The translations under genes and the position numbers were made by a program. The notes beneath the pieces were generated by a model that had not been told where the DNA came from, did no database searches, and worked only from the letters and a program-made list of their open reading frames with translations. A stretch of DNA of 40,701 nt from CAYMJK01 sp043101635 (GTDB lineage Bacteria > Planctomycetota > Phycisphaerae > Phycisphaerales > UBA1924): contig JBICIE010000013.1 of NCBI GenBank assembly GCA_043101635.1, positions 1 through 40,701 on the forward strand, given 5' to 3'. How positions within the stretch are numbered: the first letter of the stretch is position 1; each line of letters opens with the position of its first letter. Below are positions 7,139-14,550 of this stretch, one piece after another.

Positions 7139-8563
7139 ATGCGCCCCCTCATCTGGTTCCGCACCGACCTCCGCCGGCGCGACAACCTCGCCCTCGCCCG
7201 CGCCTGCGCCCGCGCTGACCGCGGCGCCATCGCCTGCTTCCTCATCAGCCCCGACCAGTGGCGCCAGCACGACTGGGCCGACATCAAGGTCGAGTTCCTC
7301 CTCCGCAATCTGCGCGACCTCTCCGAAGGCCTCGCCCGCCTCAACATCCCGCTGCTGATCCGCGAGGTCCCGCGCTTTGATGGCGCCGCGGATGTCATCT
7401 GCGCCATCTGCGAGCAGCACGCCTGCGACGCCCTCTTCTTCAACCGCGAGTACGAGGTCAACGAGCGCGCCCGCGACGAAGCCGTCGAGCAGGCCCTCCG
7501 CGCCCGCGGCCGCGCAGTCCACGCCTTCGACGACCAGACCATCATCGCCCCCGGCCGCGTCCGCACCCAGCAGGATGGCGTCTACAGCGTCTTCACCCCC
7601 TTCAAGAAGGCTTGGCTCACCACCCTCGAAGACTCCGGCGGCGCCGACCCCGTGCCCACGCCCACCCGCCAGGCCCATCTCGACATCACCCCCGATCCCA
7701 TCCCCGACTCCATCGACGGCTTCGACCTCTCCCGCGGCCGCCCTGACCTCTGGCCCGCCGGCGAAGACCACGCCGCCAGCCGCCTCGACGCCTTCATCGA
7801 CCGCCGCATCGCCCGCTACCACGAAGACCGCGACTCGCCCGCCATCAACGGCACGAGCACCATCTCCCCCTACCTCACCCTCGGCGTCATCTCCCCGCGC
7901 CAGTGCCTCGCCGCGGCAGCCGACGCCGCCGGCGGCGCCCTTCCCGGCCCCAAAGACCGCTCCGGCCCCGCGGTCTGGATCAGCGAACTCATCTGGCGCG
8001 AGTTCTACAAACACCTCATGTTCGGCATGCCGCGCCTCAGCCGCAATCAGCCCATGAAGATCGAGACCCGCAAGCTGAAGTGGCGCGAGAGCGATGACGA
8101 TCTCGCCGCGTGGAAGGAGGGGCGCACCGGCGTCCCCATCGTCGATGCCGGGATGCGCCAACTCGCCCAGACCGGCTGGATGCACAACCGCGTCCGCATG
8201 ATCACCGCCATGTTCCTGACCAAGAACCTGCTCATCCACTGGCGCCAGGGCGAGCGCCACTTCATGCGCCATCTCGTCGATGGCGATCTCGCCAGCAACA
8301 ACGGCGGCTGGCAGTGGTCCGCCTCCACCGGGGCCGATGCCGCGCCCTACTTCCGCATCTTCAACCCCATCACCCAGGGCCAGCGCCACGACCCCGAGGC
8401 GAAGTACCTCAAACGCTTCCTGCCCGAACTCGAATCGCTCGATCCCGCCTCAGCCCATGACCCCTCGCCCGATGATCGCGCCCGCCTCGACTACCCCGAT
8501 CCGATCTGCGACCTCAAGGCCACGCGCCAGCGCGCCATCGAGGCCTTCCAGGCCATCGCCTGA
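7139..8563 (+). CDS. phrB: Deoxyribodipyrimidine photolyase
   Basis: A 474-residue protein of the cryptochrome/photolyase family, of normal length for class I CPD photolyases. The N-terminal alpha/beta antenna domain begins LIWFRTDLRRRDNLAL. The C-terminal FAD domain carries TSTISPYLTLGVISPRQ, the WREFYKHL stretch, GWMHNRVRMITAMFL and NNGGWQWSASTGADAAPYF, which hold the FAD-binding and electron-transfer Trp positions. The enzyme reverses UV-induced pyrimidine dimers using light. The start ATG 7139 is preceded by a C-rich leader without a clear ribosome binding site. It is alone on its strand and converges on a PLP-CTERM gene, separated by a hairpin. Confidence 0.95.
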   Translation: MRPLIWFRTDLRRRDNLALARACARADRGAIACFLISPDQWRQHDWADIKVEFLLRNLRDLSEGLARLNIPLLIREVPRFDGAADVICAICEQHACDALFFNREYEVNERARDEAVEQALRARGRAVHAFDDQTIIAPGRVRTQQDGVYSVFTPFKKAWLTTLEDSGGADPVPTPTRQAHLDITPDPIPDSIDGFDLSRGRPDLWPAGEDHAASRLDAFIDRRIARYHEDRDSPAINGTSTISPYLTLGVISPRQCLAAAADAAGGALPGPKDRSGPAVWISELIWREFYKHLMFGMPRLSRNQPMKIETRKLKWRESDDDLAAWKEGRTGVPIVDAGMRQLAQTGWMHNRVRMITAMFLTKNLLIHWRQGERHFMRHLVDGDLASNNGGWQWSASTGADAAPYFRIFNPITQGQRHDPEAKYLKRFLPELESLDPASAHDPSPDDRARLDYPDPICDLKATRQRAIEAFQAIA

Positions 8564-8576
8564 GCGCAGCAGAAGC

Positions 8577-8599
8577 GGGGAGCCCACCTGCGGCTCCCC
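8577..8599. terminator. Hairpin between convergent phrB and PLP-CTERM gene 1
   Basis: GGGGAGCC (8577-8584) and GGCTCCCC (8592-8599) form an 8-bp stem with a 7-base loop. There is no T-tract, so it may work in both directions or only protect transcript ends. Confidence 0.4.
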
Positions 8600-8620
8600 C
8601 TGTGGCTGCGCCGCCTGCGC

Positions 8621-9247
8621 TCAACCCCTGCGCCGGATCGCGCTCACCGCGCCCGCCAGCGCCAGCCCGCCGAGCCCAAGCCACGCCGTCTGCGGCAGCG
8701 GGATGGTGATCCAGCCCGAGCCGCCACCCTCTCCGCCGATCCCTTGCACGTGCGCTGCGGTCGGATAGGGCCCATGCCCCCCGGCCGGCGTGCTGAGGAA
8801 GTCAAACGAATGGGCGTCGATCGTCTGCGTCGACGTGATCTTGTAGATCACTTCCTCGCCGGCGCCGAAGCGACCCGTGCCATCCGTTGCAAACAAGAAC
8901 TGGATGTCGTATTTCCCGTCACCATCCGGCTTGAACTTGTCCACGCCGGTTGTGATCCCCGGGTTGGCGAATGCGCCGGTCGAGCCGGTCTTCGCGAACA
9001 TCAACTTCGTTGGATCGAGCACTGGGTTCAGATTGAAGACCCACTCCGTGGCAAACTCGGTCCCGACCAGCATGCTGGTCAGCGTGAGCTGCACGCCGCC
9101 GGAGATGTCGGCGAAGACCGCCTGCAGCCAGCCAGCCGGCTGCTGCGCCCCCGAAAACTCGCTGGTGAGGTTGAACGTGATGACATCTGCCGGCGCAGAC
9201 GCCGCGCTCGCGACGAGCGCTGCTGCGCCGATCGCCAGCCTTCTCAT
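8621..9247 (-). CDS. Secreted protein with PLP-CTERM sorting signal (paralogue 1 of 3)
   Basis: A 208-residue exported protein. A Sec signal peptide covers about residues 1-20 (MRRLAIGAAALVASAASAPA). The C-terminus is a sorting signal: IPLPQTAWLGLGGLALAG, a hydrophobic helix, then RRRG. This matches the PEP/VPLPA-CTERM design recognised by exosortases, with PLP in place of PEP. The body shares with the next two genes a start FNLTSEFSGA, a central DGDGKYDIQFLF and AAHVQGIG near the end, so the three are paralogues. A surface or extracellular role is likely; ligand unknown. No exosortase gene is in the window. A promoter-like pair lies at 9315-9341. Confidence 0.8.
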   Translation of the reverse strand: MRRLAIGAAALVASAASAPADVITFNLTSEFSGAQQPAGWLQAVFADISGGVQLTLTSMLVGTEFATEWVFNLNPVLDPTKLMFAKTGSTGAFANPGITTGVDKFKPDGDGKYDIQFLFATDGTGRFGAGEEVIYKITSTQTIDAHSFDFLSTPAGGHGPYPTAAHVQGIGGEGGGSGWITIPLPQTAWLGLGGLALAGAVSAIRRRG

Positions 9248-9314
9248 GACTCTTCCGCTCCTGTCCCCCGACGCGGTGCGACGATGCGCAAGACTCCCCG
9301 GCGCATCTGCTCTG

Positions 9315-9341
9315 AGTCTACCGCGCAGCGCGCCCGGTCAA
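9315..9341 (-). promoter_or_regulatory. Promoter-like pair upstream of PLP-CTERM gene 1
   Basis: On the minus strand TTGACC (9341-9336), a 15-base spacer, then TAGACT (9320-9315), about 70 bases before the start. The spacer is shorter than the usual 17, so this is tentative. Confidence 0.35.
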
Positions 9342-9458
9342 GCCCGTCGGCGGGCCGCCCGGCGCCGTTCCGGGTGATCTTCCCTGCCCGCGCCGGCCGG
9401 CAGCGGGCTGCCCCGCCCGGCGCTCCAGCGAGGCGCCGCCGACGCCCGTCGCCGCAAC

Positions 9459-9486
9459 GAAAAAGGAGGCCGCACGCGGCCTCCTT
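9459..9486 (-). terminator. Rho-independent terminator after PLP-CTERM gene 2
   Basis: On the minus strand AAGGAGGCCG, loop CGTG, CGGCCTCCTT, followed by a short T-run. Stem 10 bp (9463-9486). It lies 25 bases past the stop of the gene at 9512. Confidence 0.8.
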
Positions 9487-9511
9487 GAGAAGTTCAGTTT
9501 CCGACGCTCGC

Positions 9512-10198
9512 TCAGCGGCGACGCTTGATGATGCTCACAGCGCCGGCGAGGCCGAGGCCAGCAAGGCCGTACCACACCGGCTGCGGCAGCGGAACAAGTG
9601 TGGGCGAATGGAAGCCGCTGTCATCCGCCGATGGACCAATGCCCTGAATGTGACCCGCGGCCAAGAAGGGACCGCTGCTCGTACCCGGGCCTGGGCTCGA
9701 GTCGAATTTGAAATCAGCCGCGGCAATGCTCTCAAGAGCCGTTCCAAAGGTGAAGGTGAACTTCGCGACGTCAGACCCGTCGAATCGCTGCCCTGCGGGA
9801 TTCCCAAAGTCAATGCGGATGTCGTACAGGCCGTCACCATCAGCTTGGTAGGCGTCCGTCGAAATCGCATGCGTGCTCGCCGTGAACTGGCCACTTACAA
9901 CCGTAGCACTACTAATTGCCAATTTGCTGATATCTTTTGCCGGATTGAAGTTGAGAAAAATGCCGCCTTGATTGCCTTGTCGGCTCGGCGTGGTTCCATC
10001 GACGAACTCGCCTGCGGCAAGGAAGCTAGTGAGAACCAGTTCGACATCATTGCCGACCTGGGTCAGCTTGACGTTGACGTAGCCACTAGCTTGTGTGCCG
10101 GAGAACACTCTATTCAGGTTGAACTCAAGCACGTCCGCACTCGCCACCCCCGCGCCCATCAGCAGCACAGCAGCAGCGCCCATCCCCATCTTCTTCAT
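9512..10198 (-). CDS. Secreted protein with PLP-CTERM sorting signal (paralogue 2 of 3)
   Basis: A 228-residue exported protein, reading from ATG 10198 (MKKMGMGAAAVLLMGAGVASA signal peptide). GAGGAG at 10206-10211 stands 7 bases before this ATG and decides the start over longer options. The C-terminus is VPLPQPVWYGLAGLGLAG, then a short helix and KRRR, the sorting and anchoring signal. The body shares FNLNRVFSGTQ, ADGDGLYDIRIDF and AAGHIQGIG with its two neighbours. Base composition is slightly less GC-rich than the flanks. It has its own promoter-like pair and a strong terminator, so it is probably a separate transcript. Confidence 0.8.
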   Translation of the reverse strand: MKKMGMGAAAVLLMGAGVASADVLEFNLNRVFSGTQASGYVNVKLTQVGNDVELVLTSFLAAGEFVDGTTPSRQGNQGGIFLNFNPAKDISKLAISSATVVSGQFTASTHAISTDAYQADGDGLYDIRIDFGNPAGQRFDGSDVAKFTFTFGTALESIAAADFKFDSSPGPGTSSGPFLAAGHIQGIGPSADDSGFHSPTLVPLPQPVWYGLAGLGLAGAVSIIKRRR

Positions 10199-10205
10199 CG
10201 CAAAA

Positions 10206-10211
10206 CTCCTC
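10206..10211 (-). promoter_or_regulatory. Ribosome binding site fixing the start of PLP-CTERM gene 2
   Basis: GAGGAG on the minus strand, 7 bases before ATG 10198. Confidence 0.7.
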
Positions 10212-10283
10212 ATTTCCCCGTTCCCATCCCGGGTCTCTTCTTCCACGCGCTCCGAAGCCCCCAAACCGGGCCTCAACACCCTC

Positions 10284-10309
10284 AGTATAACCTGATTCCG
10301 GGCTGTCAA
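10284..10309 (-). promoter_or_regulatory. Promoter-like pair upstream of PLP-CTERM gene 2
   Basis: Perfect TTGACA (10309-10304), a 14-base spacer and TATACT (10289-10284) on the minus strand, about 86 bases before the start. Both hexamers are good, but the spacer is short. Confidence 0.45.
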
Positions 10310-10351
10310 GGCCCCAGGGGGCCCAAATCATGAAAAATTCTCCATCGCGCG

Positions 10352-10392
10352 CGAACAAGCCGTCCCTCCGGTTCAGGAAGGCGGCTCGTTCG
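10352..10392 (-). terminator. Hairpin after PLP-CTERM gene 3
   Basis: Arms CGAACGAGCCG (10392-10382) and CGGCTTGTTCG (10362-10352) pair with one mismatch. A T5 run follows about 15 bases later on the minus strand. Likely a weak or imperfect terminator between genes 3 and 2. Confidence 0.4.
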
Positions 10393-10416
10393 TAACTTAT
10401 TCGGATGGCTGTCGCC

Positions 10417-11076
10417 TTACTTCCGCCGCGTCACCACCCGCACCCCGGCCGCCAGCCCCAGCCCGGCCGCCCCCAGCGCCAGCGGCGCCGGCAGCGGGAC
10501 CGTCGCTGGCGGAGTCTCCCCGCCCGGGGCGATCCAGCCGCTCAGCCCACCCCCCGCGCCGATGCCCTGCACGTGCGCTGCGCTCATGAACCCGTTCTTG
10601 CTCGGAGGCCCGTTGACGCTCAGGAAGGCAAACGAACTCGCCGTAATGCCCGGGCCGGTGATCTTGAACTCGGCCATCTCGCCCATGCCGAAGGTGTCCC
10701 CGCTGTTGGGGAAGTCGAAGCGGATGTCGAAATACCCGTCGCCGTCGGCCTTGTAGTCGTTCGTCCCCGTGAGGATCGCGTCGGCGCCCTGCCCCGAGAC
10801 GTGGCTGATGCTGAGGTCGTCAGCGTCGAGGGCCTCGTCGAGGTTGAAGGTCCACATCGTGATCTTCTCAGCGTCGCCGTTGAGCAGGCTGGTCAGTTTG
10901 AGGTCCACCTGGCCGGCGGTTGTACTTGAGAACTCGGCCCGAGCCCACGGCCCGCTGCCGCTGGGGGCGGTGGCGCCCGAGAACTCGAAGTTCAGGTTGA
11001 TCGTCAGGGAGTCCGCGCTGGCTGCGCTGGCGGTCGCCAGCAGCCCCGCCGCGGCATGAAGTCCGATCCGTCTCAT
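10417..11076 (-). CDS. Secreted protein with PLP-CTERM sorting signal (paralogue 3 of 3)
   Basis: A 219-residue exported protein with a signal peptide (MRRIGLHAAAGLLATASAASA) and a C-terminal sorting signal TVPLPAPLALGAAGLGLAAG followed by a basic end (TRRK). It shares FNFEFSGAT near the start, ADGDGYFDIRFDF in the middle and AAHVQGIG before the tail with the two downstream paralogues. The three lie head to tail on the minus strand, which suggests local duplication followed by divergence, since identity outside these blocks is low. Function unknown; probably at the surface. An AT-rich interrupted palindrome lies about 20 bases upstream. Confidence 0.8.
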   Translation of the reverse strand: MRRIGLHAAAGLLATASAASADSLTINLNFEFSGATAPSGSGPWARAEFSSTTAGQVDLKLTSLLNGDAEKITMWTFNLDEALDADDLSISHVSGQGADAILTGTNDYKADGDGYFDIRFDFPNSGDTFGMGEMAEFKITGPGITASSFAFLSVNGPPSKNGFMSAAHVQGIGAGGGLSGWIAPGGETPPATVPLPAPLALGAAGLGLAAGVRVVTRRK

Positions 11077-11097
11077 CGCTACCCCTCTCTGGTTATG

Positions 11098-11131
11098 GGC
11101 ATAAGTGCCTGCAAATTATGCACTTGCAGAC
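11098..11131. promoter_or_regulatory. AT-rich interrupted palindrome, possible operator
   Basis: AAGTGC and GCACTT are separated by 11 bases; within this, CATAA/TTATG and repeated CTGCAA stretches also show symmetry. It lies just upstream of PLP-CTERM gene 3 and is less GC-rich than its surroundings. Binding of a regulator is only a guess. Confidence 0.25.
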
Positions 11132-11227
11132 AAGATATGCGCATCCGCGGCGAACGCAACCAAAGCGCTCTGGTCCACGGGGTGTTATTCAAAGCAGGCG
11201 CTGCGTTGCGTCCCGAGGGGCGGTCGT

Positions 11228-11343
11228 GCCGGCTGGTGGCCAGGACACCGGCAACGCCGGATGACGGCCGCTTATGGCTGCTGCGGTCAAGCCCTGACCA
11301 GGTTCACGGGCCACCCGCGTACCGGGCCCGGCCACCAGCCGGC
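11228..11343 (-). ncRNA. ffs: Signal recognition particle RNA, small bacterial type
   Basis: On the minus strand the ends GCCGGCTGGTGGCC (11343-11330) and GGCCACCAGCCGGC (11241-11228) form a perfect 14-bp closing helix. Inside lies the conserved core GTGAACCTGGTCAGG ... AGCAGCCATAAGC of SRP RNA, with the asymmetric AGG/AGCAG internal loop that Ffh binds. Length is about 116 bases, normal for the small type. The apical part between these motifs reads GCTTGACCGC instead of the usual GGAA tetraloop stem. A TAACAT hexamer at 11361-11356 could be the -10 box. The RNA lies between PLP-CTERM gene 3 and rlmE. Confidence 0.88.
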
Positions 11344-11413
11344 GCGACAGCGGGCATGTTAGGCGACCCGGGCCGCCTCCCGGCCCTGCGCCCTGCCTCG
11401 TTACCATCCCGCC

Positions 11414-12046
11414 ATGGCCCGGCGCGAGCTGCACGATGAGTACTTCAACCGGGCCAAGGCCGAGGGCTACCTGGCCCGCTCCGCCTACAAGCTCAAGGAG
11501 ATCCAGCAGAAGAAGCGGCTCATGCGCCGGGGCGACCGCGTGCTGGATCTGGGCTGTGCGCCGGGGGCGTGGCTCCAGGTCGCCGCCGAGACCGTCGGGC
11601 CCCGCGGCGTGGTGGTGGGGGTGGACCTCCAGCGCGTCACGGCCCGGCGGCCGGCGCCGGCCCGGGCCATTCAGGGCGATGTCTACCAGATCGACCCGGC
11701 TGAGCTGCTCGCCATGGCCGGCGGGCGGTTCGATGTCCTGCTCAGCGACATGGCGCCGGCGACCAGCGGCGCCGGCGATCACTTCCTGTCGGTCCGCCTG
11801 TGCGACCGGGTGCTGGAGCTCGCGCCGGCCCTGCTCCGCCCGGGCGGCGCCCTGGCGATGAAGGTGTTCGAAGGCGAGCAGTACCCGGAGCTTGTGCGAC
11901 GGACCGGCGCGATGTTCGCCCAGTGCAAGGGCTTCAAGCCTGCCGCGTCGCGCAGCGTCTCGCGCGAGATCTACATCGTCGCCAGCGGCTTCAAGGCGGC
12001 GCGGGCGCCGGAGCCGGCTGACGGATCGCCGGAGCAGCCCGCGTGA
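11414..12046 (+). CDS. rlmE: 23S rRNA (uridine-2'-O)-methyltransferase RlmE/FtsJ
   Basis: A 210-residue SAM-dependent methyltransferase of normal length. It shows the SAM-binding motif VLDLGCAPGAWLQVAAE and the catalytic K-D-K-E tetrad of the FtsJ fold: Lys in RSAYKLKEI, Asp in VLLSDMAPATSG, Lys in LAMKVFEG and Glu in SREIYIVAS. The family methylates the 2'-OH of a uridine in the peptidyl-transferase part of 23S rRNA in assembled 50S subunits. The C-terminal 15 residues are a short Pro/Glu-rich tail. The stop overlaps the GTG start of the next gene by 4 bases, so the two are coupled. Confidence 0.93.
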   Translation: MARRELHDEYFNRAKAEGYLARSAYKLKEIQQKKRLMRRGDRVLDLGCAPGAWLQVAAETVGPRGVVVGVDLQRVTARRPAPARAIQGDVYQIDPAELLAMAGGRFDVLLSDMAPATSGAGDHFLSVRLCDRVLELAPALLRPGGALAMKVFEGEQYPELVRRTGAMFAQCKGFKPAASRSVSREIYIVASGFKAARAPEPADGSPEQPA

Positions 12047-13989
12047 CGCTGCTTGCGCCTATCGCCGCGGTCATCGCCGGCGCCATCGGTGGCGCAGCGC
12101 TTCTGGCGTTCTATCTGCTGAAGCTGCGCCGGCGGCCCGTGCGCATCAGCTCCATCCTGTACTGGCGGCCGTCAGCGCAGGATCAGGAAGCCAACGTCCC
12201 GCTGCGCATGCTGCGCCCGACGCTGCTGCTGCTGATCCAGGCGCTGATCATCGCGCTGCTGGCGCTGGCCTTCGGGCGCCCGGCGATCGGCGGCGGCTTC
12301 GGCGGCGCTTCGGGCGTCGTGATCATCATCGATCAGTCCGCCTCGATGAGCGCCCCCGGCGCCCGCAGCGATCGCTCGCGGCTTGATGAAGCGAAGCTAG
12401 CGGCCCGCGACATCGTCAACGACGCCCTGCGCTCCGGCGCGCAGCTCATGATCGTCGCGATCGGCGCCGAGGCCCGCCCGCTGACACCGATGACCTCCGA
12501 CCGCTCGGCGCTGCGCCGGGCCATTGACGCGATCGATCCGACCGACCAGCCCGCGGCCCTCGACAGCGCCGCCCGCCTCCTCAGCGCCATGACCGATGTG
12601 ACCGACGAACAGCGGACCGACCTGCTCGGCGCCGCGTTCATCACCGATGGCCAGCGGGCTGCCGGCAGCGCGCCGCTGGCGGTTCCCGGCGCCATCATCC
12701 GCGAGCGGCGCGTGGGCCCGAACGAAGCCCCCGAGAACGCCGGGATCGTGGCCCTCGCCGCCCGGCGCGACTACCGCGATCCCGCCCCGGTGCGCATCTC
12801 CGCGCGCATCGCGCGCAGCGACGCCGGCCCGCAGCGCGCCGTCGCCGCCCTGCTCGTCGATGGCGAGTCCGTCGAGCGGCAGATCATCGATCTTGGCGCC
12901 GGCAGCGCCCCGGCGACGTTCGCCGTGCGCACATCCGCCGCCGCGACCGTCGCCATCACCCTCGACATCGAAGACGCCCTCGATGCCGACAACGGCGCCG
13001 CACTGCGCCTCGGCCCCGCCCCCCGCGCCAGCGTGCTGCTGGTCGTCCCCGAGGACGAGGTCGTCGACGACGCCCGGCGCAGTCCCGTGTGGCTTATCGC
13101 CGATGTCCTGCGCGCCATGGACCTGCGGGCGCTCGACATCGTGCGCGCCTCGCGGTACGCCCAGCTTGCCCGCGACGGCCAGCTCGGCGCCTGGGACGCC
13201 ATCGTCTTCGACCGCGTCACGCCGCAGGCGGCGCCGCCTGCCCCAAGCCTGAGCTTCGGCGCCACCGTCCCCGGCGCCGGCTGGGTCGTCGATCCCGAAG
13301 CGCCATCCACGCGCGTGCTGCGCTGGCAGCGCGACCACCCCGCCCTGCGCGACGTTTCGCTCGACACCGTGCAGGTCGGCGCCGGCGCCCTGCGCCCCGC
13401 CGAAGATGGCGCCGGCGGCGTCGAGCTTGCCATCGGACGGGCCGGACCGCTGATCGCCGGCGCCGAGCCCGAGGGCCTGCGCCGCATCATCGTCGGCTTC
13501 GCCCCGGCCGACTCGAGCTGGCCGCGGCAGGCCGGCTTCCCGGTGTTCATCGCCGACGCGCTCGACTTCATCACCCTCCGCGGCGAGGCCGAAGCCGGGC
13601 GCATGTTCACGACCGCCGAGCCGGTTCGCCTGCGCCTGTCGGGGCCGCGCGAGGCGCCGACGCTGATCGGGCCGGTGGAAGTGGCCGGGCGCACCGTGCC
13701 CGATGGCGCCGGCTTCCTCGCCGACTTCGGCCTGCTCGAGCAGGCGGGCCTGTACCGCCTGCAGGGGGCGGCGCCCGGCGACGAATCGATCGCCGCCGTG
13801 AACCTGCTCGATGAGGCGGAAACGACGCTGGCAGTCGCCGACCCGGTTGCGCCGCGCGCCCCCGGCGCCGCCGGCGACAGCGCCATCAACGGCGACGGCT
13901 CGCGCGAGATCTGGCACTGGTTCGCGCTGGCGGCCCTTGGTCTGTCGGTCATCGAGTGGGTCCTGAGTGTCTGGGCCTCGCGCAGGTGA
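12043..13989 (+). CDS. BatA-type membrane protein with von Willebrand factor A domain
   Basis: A 648-residue protein. The N-terminus has the two-helix BatA module: helix one at about residues 4-26, a conserved LRRRPVRISSILYWRPS loop, then helix two (LLLLIQALIIALLALAFG). A VWA domain follows, with the MIDAS motif DQSAS in VVIIIDQSASMS, so metal-dependent protein binding is possible. The long middle part is beta-rich and unassigned. A last membrane helix (IWHWFALAALGLSVIEWVL) precedes SRR at the C-terminus. Such proteins in planctomycetes usually sit with MoxR ATPases and DUF58 proteins, which are not seen here. The GTG start overlaps the rlmE stop as GTGA. Confidence 0.85.
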   Translation: MTLLAPIAAVIAGAIGGAALLAFYLLKLRRRPVRISSILYWRPSAQDQEANVPLRMLRPTLLLLIQALIIALLALAFGRPAIGGGFGGASGVVIIIDQSASMSAPGARSDRSRLDEAKLAARDIVNDALRSGAQLMIVAIGAEARPLTPMTSDRSALRRAIDAIDPTDQPAALDSAARLLSAMTDVTDEQRTDLLGAAFITDGQRAAGSAPLAVPGAIIRERRVGPNEAPENAGIVALAARRDYRDPAPVRISARIARSDAGPQRAVAALLVDGESVERQIIDLGAGSAPATFAVRTSAAATVAITLDIEDALDADNGAALRLGPAPRASVLLVVPEDEVVDDARRSPVWLIADVLRAMDLRALDIVRASRYAQLARDGQLGAWDAIVFDRVTPQAAPPAPSLSFGATVPGAGWVVDPEAPSTRVLRWQRDHPALRDVSLDTVQVGAGALRPAEDGAGGVELAIGRAGPLIAGAEPEGLRRIIVGFAPADSSWPRQAGFPVFIADALDFITLRGEAEAGRMFTTAEPVRLRLSGPREAPTLIGPVEVAGRTVPDGAGFLADFGLLEQAGLYRLQGAAPGDESIAAVNLLDEAETTLAVADPVAPRAPGAAGDSAINGDGSREIWHWFALAALGLSVIEWVLSVWASRR

Positions 13990-14550
13990 GCGCAATCTCT
14001 TCGCCAAGAGCGCAGCGTCATGCGCGCACAAACCCGACCATCCACACAAACACCGCGCGCATGGACCACGCATGCGCGCCACTTTGCGCCCCTACCTCCA
14101 CTTCCTCTTGCACGCCGCCACGCCCCGCCCGACACCGGCAACGGCGCCACTCTTCCACCCTCGCCCCGCGCCAGCGGGGAGAGGTGGCCTCGCGAAGCGA
14201 GGTCGGTGAGGGGCTCCTCCCCCTACCAGGCCTCATCCGCACAGCCGGCGCCCGATTCCAACAGCAACGACACGCAACATCACGCGCCCAACGAGAGCCC
14301 GAAGGGCTCATCGAAAATAGCCGGGTCTGGAGCGAAGCGCAGCGAGCGACAGGCCCGGACCACGGCGCCCGTACTTCATCTCGACCCTGAAGAAGGGCTC
14401 GTCAAAACTCTCAACAATGCCCCCGACGGGGGCCCGCGCACGCCCCATTCCATCATCACCGAGCGCGCAGGCGAGACGCCTGTGCCACCCTCCTCGTGCG
14501 CCGCCCTTCTCCATCGCACCGGCGCTCTTCCTCGCGCCCCTTGACCGGGT
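13990..14550. repeat. Non-coding region with a cluster of different palindromic repeats
   Basis: No convincing gene in 560 bases between two stops. It holds at least five hairpins. (1) 14158-14213: CCCTC...GAGGGG closing two hairpins, CCCCGC/GCGGGG (14164-14179) and CCTCGC-GAA-GCGAGG (14188-14202), a three-way-junction shape. (2) GAGCCC-GAA-GGGCTC at 14295-14309. (3) CCGGGTCTG/CAGGCCCGG at 14321-14358. (4) GCCCCC-GAC-GGGGGC at 14419-14433. (5) GCGCAGGCG-AGA-CGCCTGTGC at 14465-14485. Type 1 resembles palindromic repeats scattered through many GC-rich genomes. The convergent neighbours could use some of these as terminators. Confidence 0.75.

Noticed and set aside
11093..11170. Possible tRNA or riboswitch in the leader between SRP RNA and PLP-CTERM gene 3
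   Set aside because: Only an interrupted palindrome is present; no cloverleaf or known riboswitch core.
11056..11439. 127-codon plus-strand open frame before rlmE
   Set aside because: It lies across the SRP RNA gene and has no protein-like pattern.
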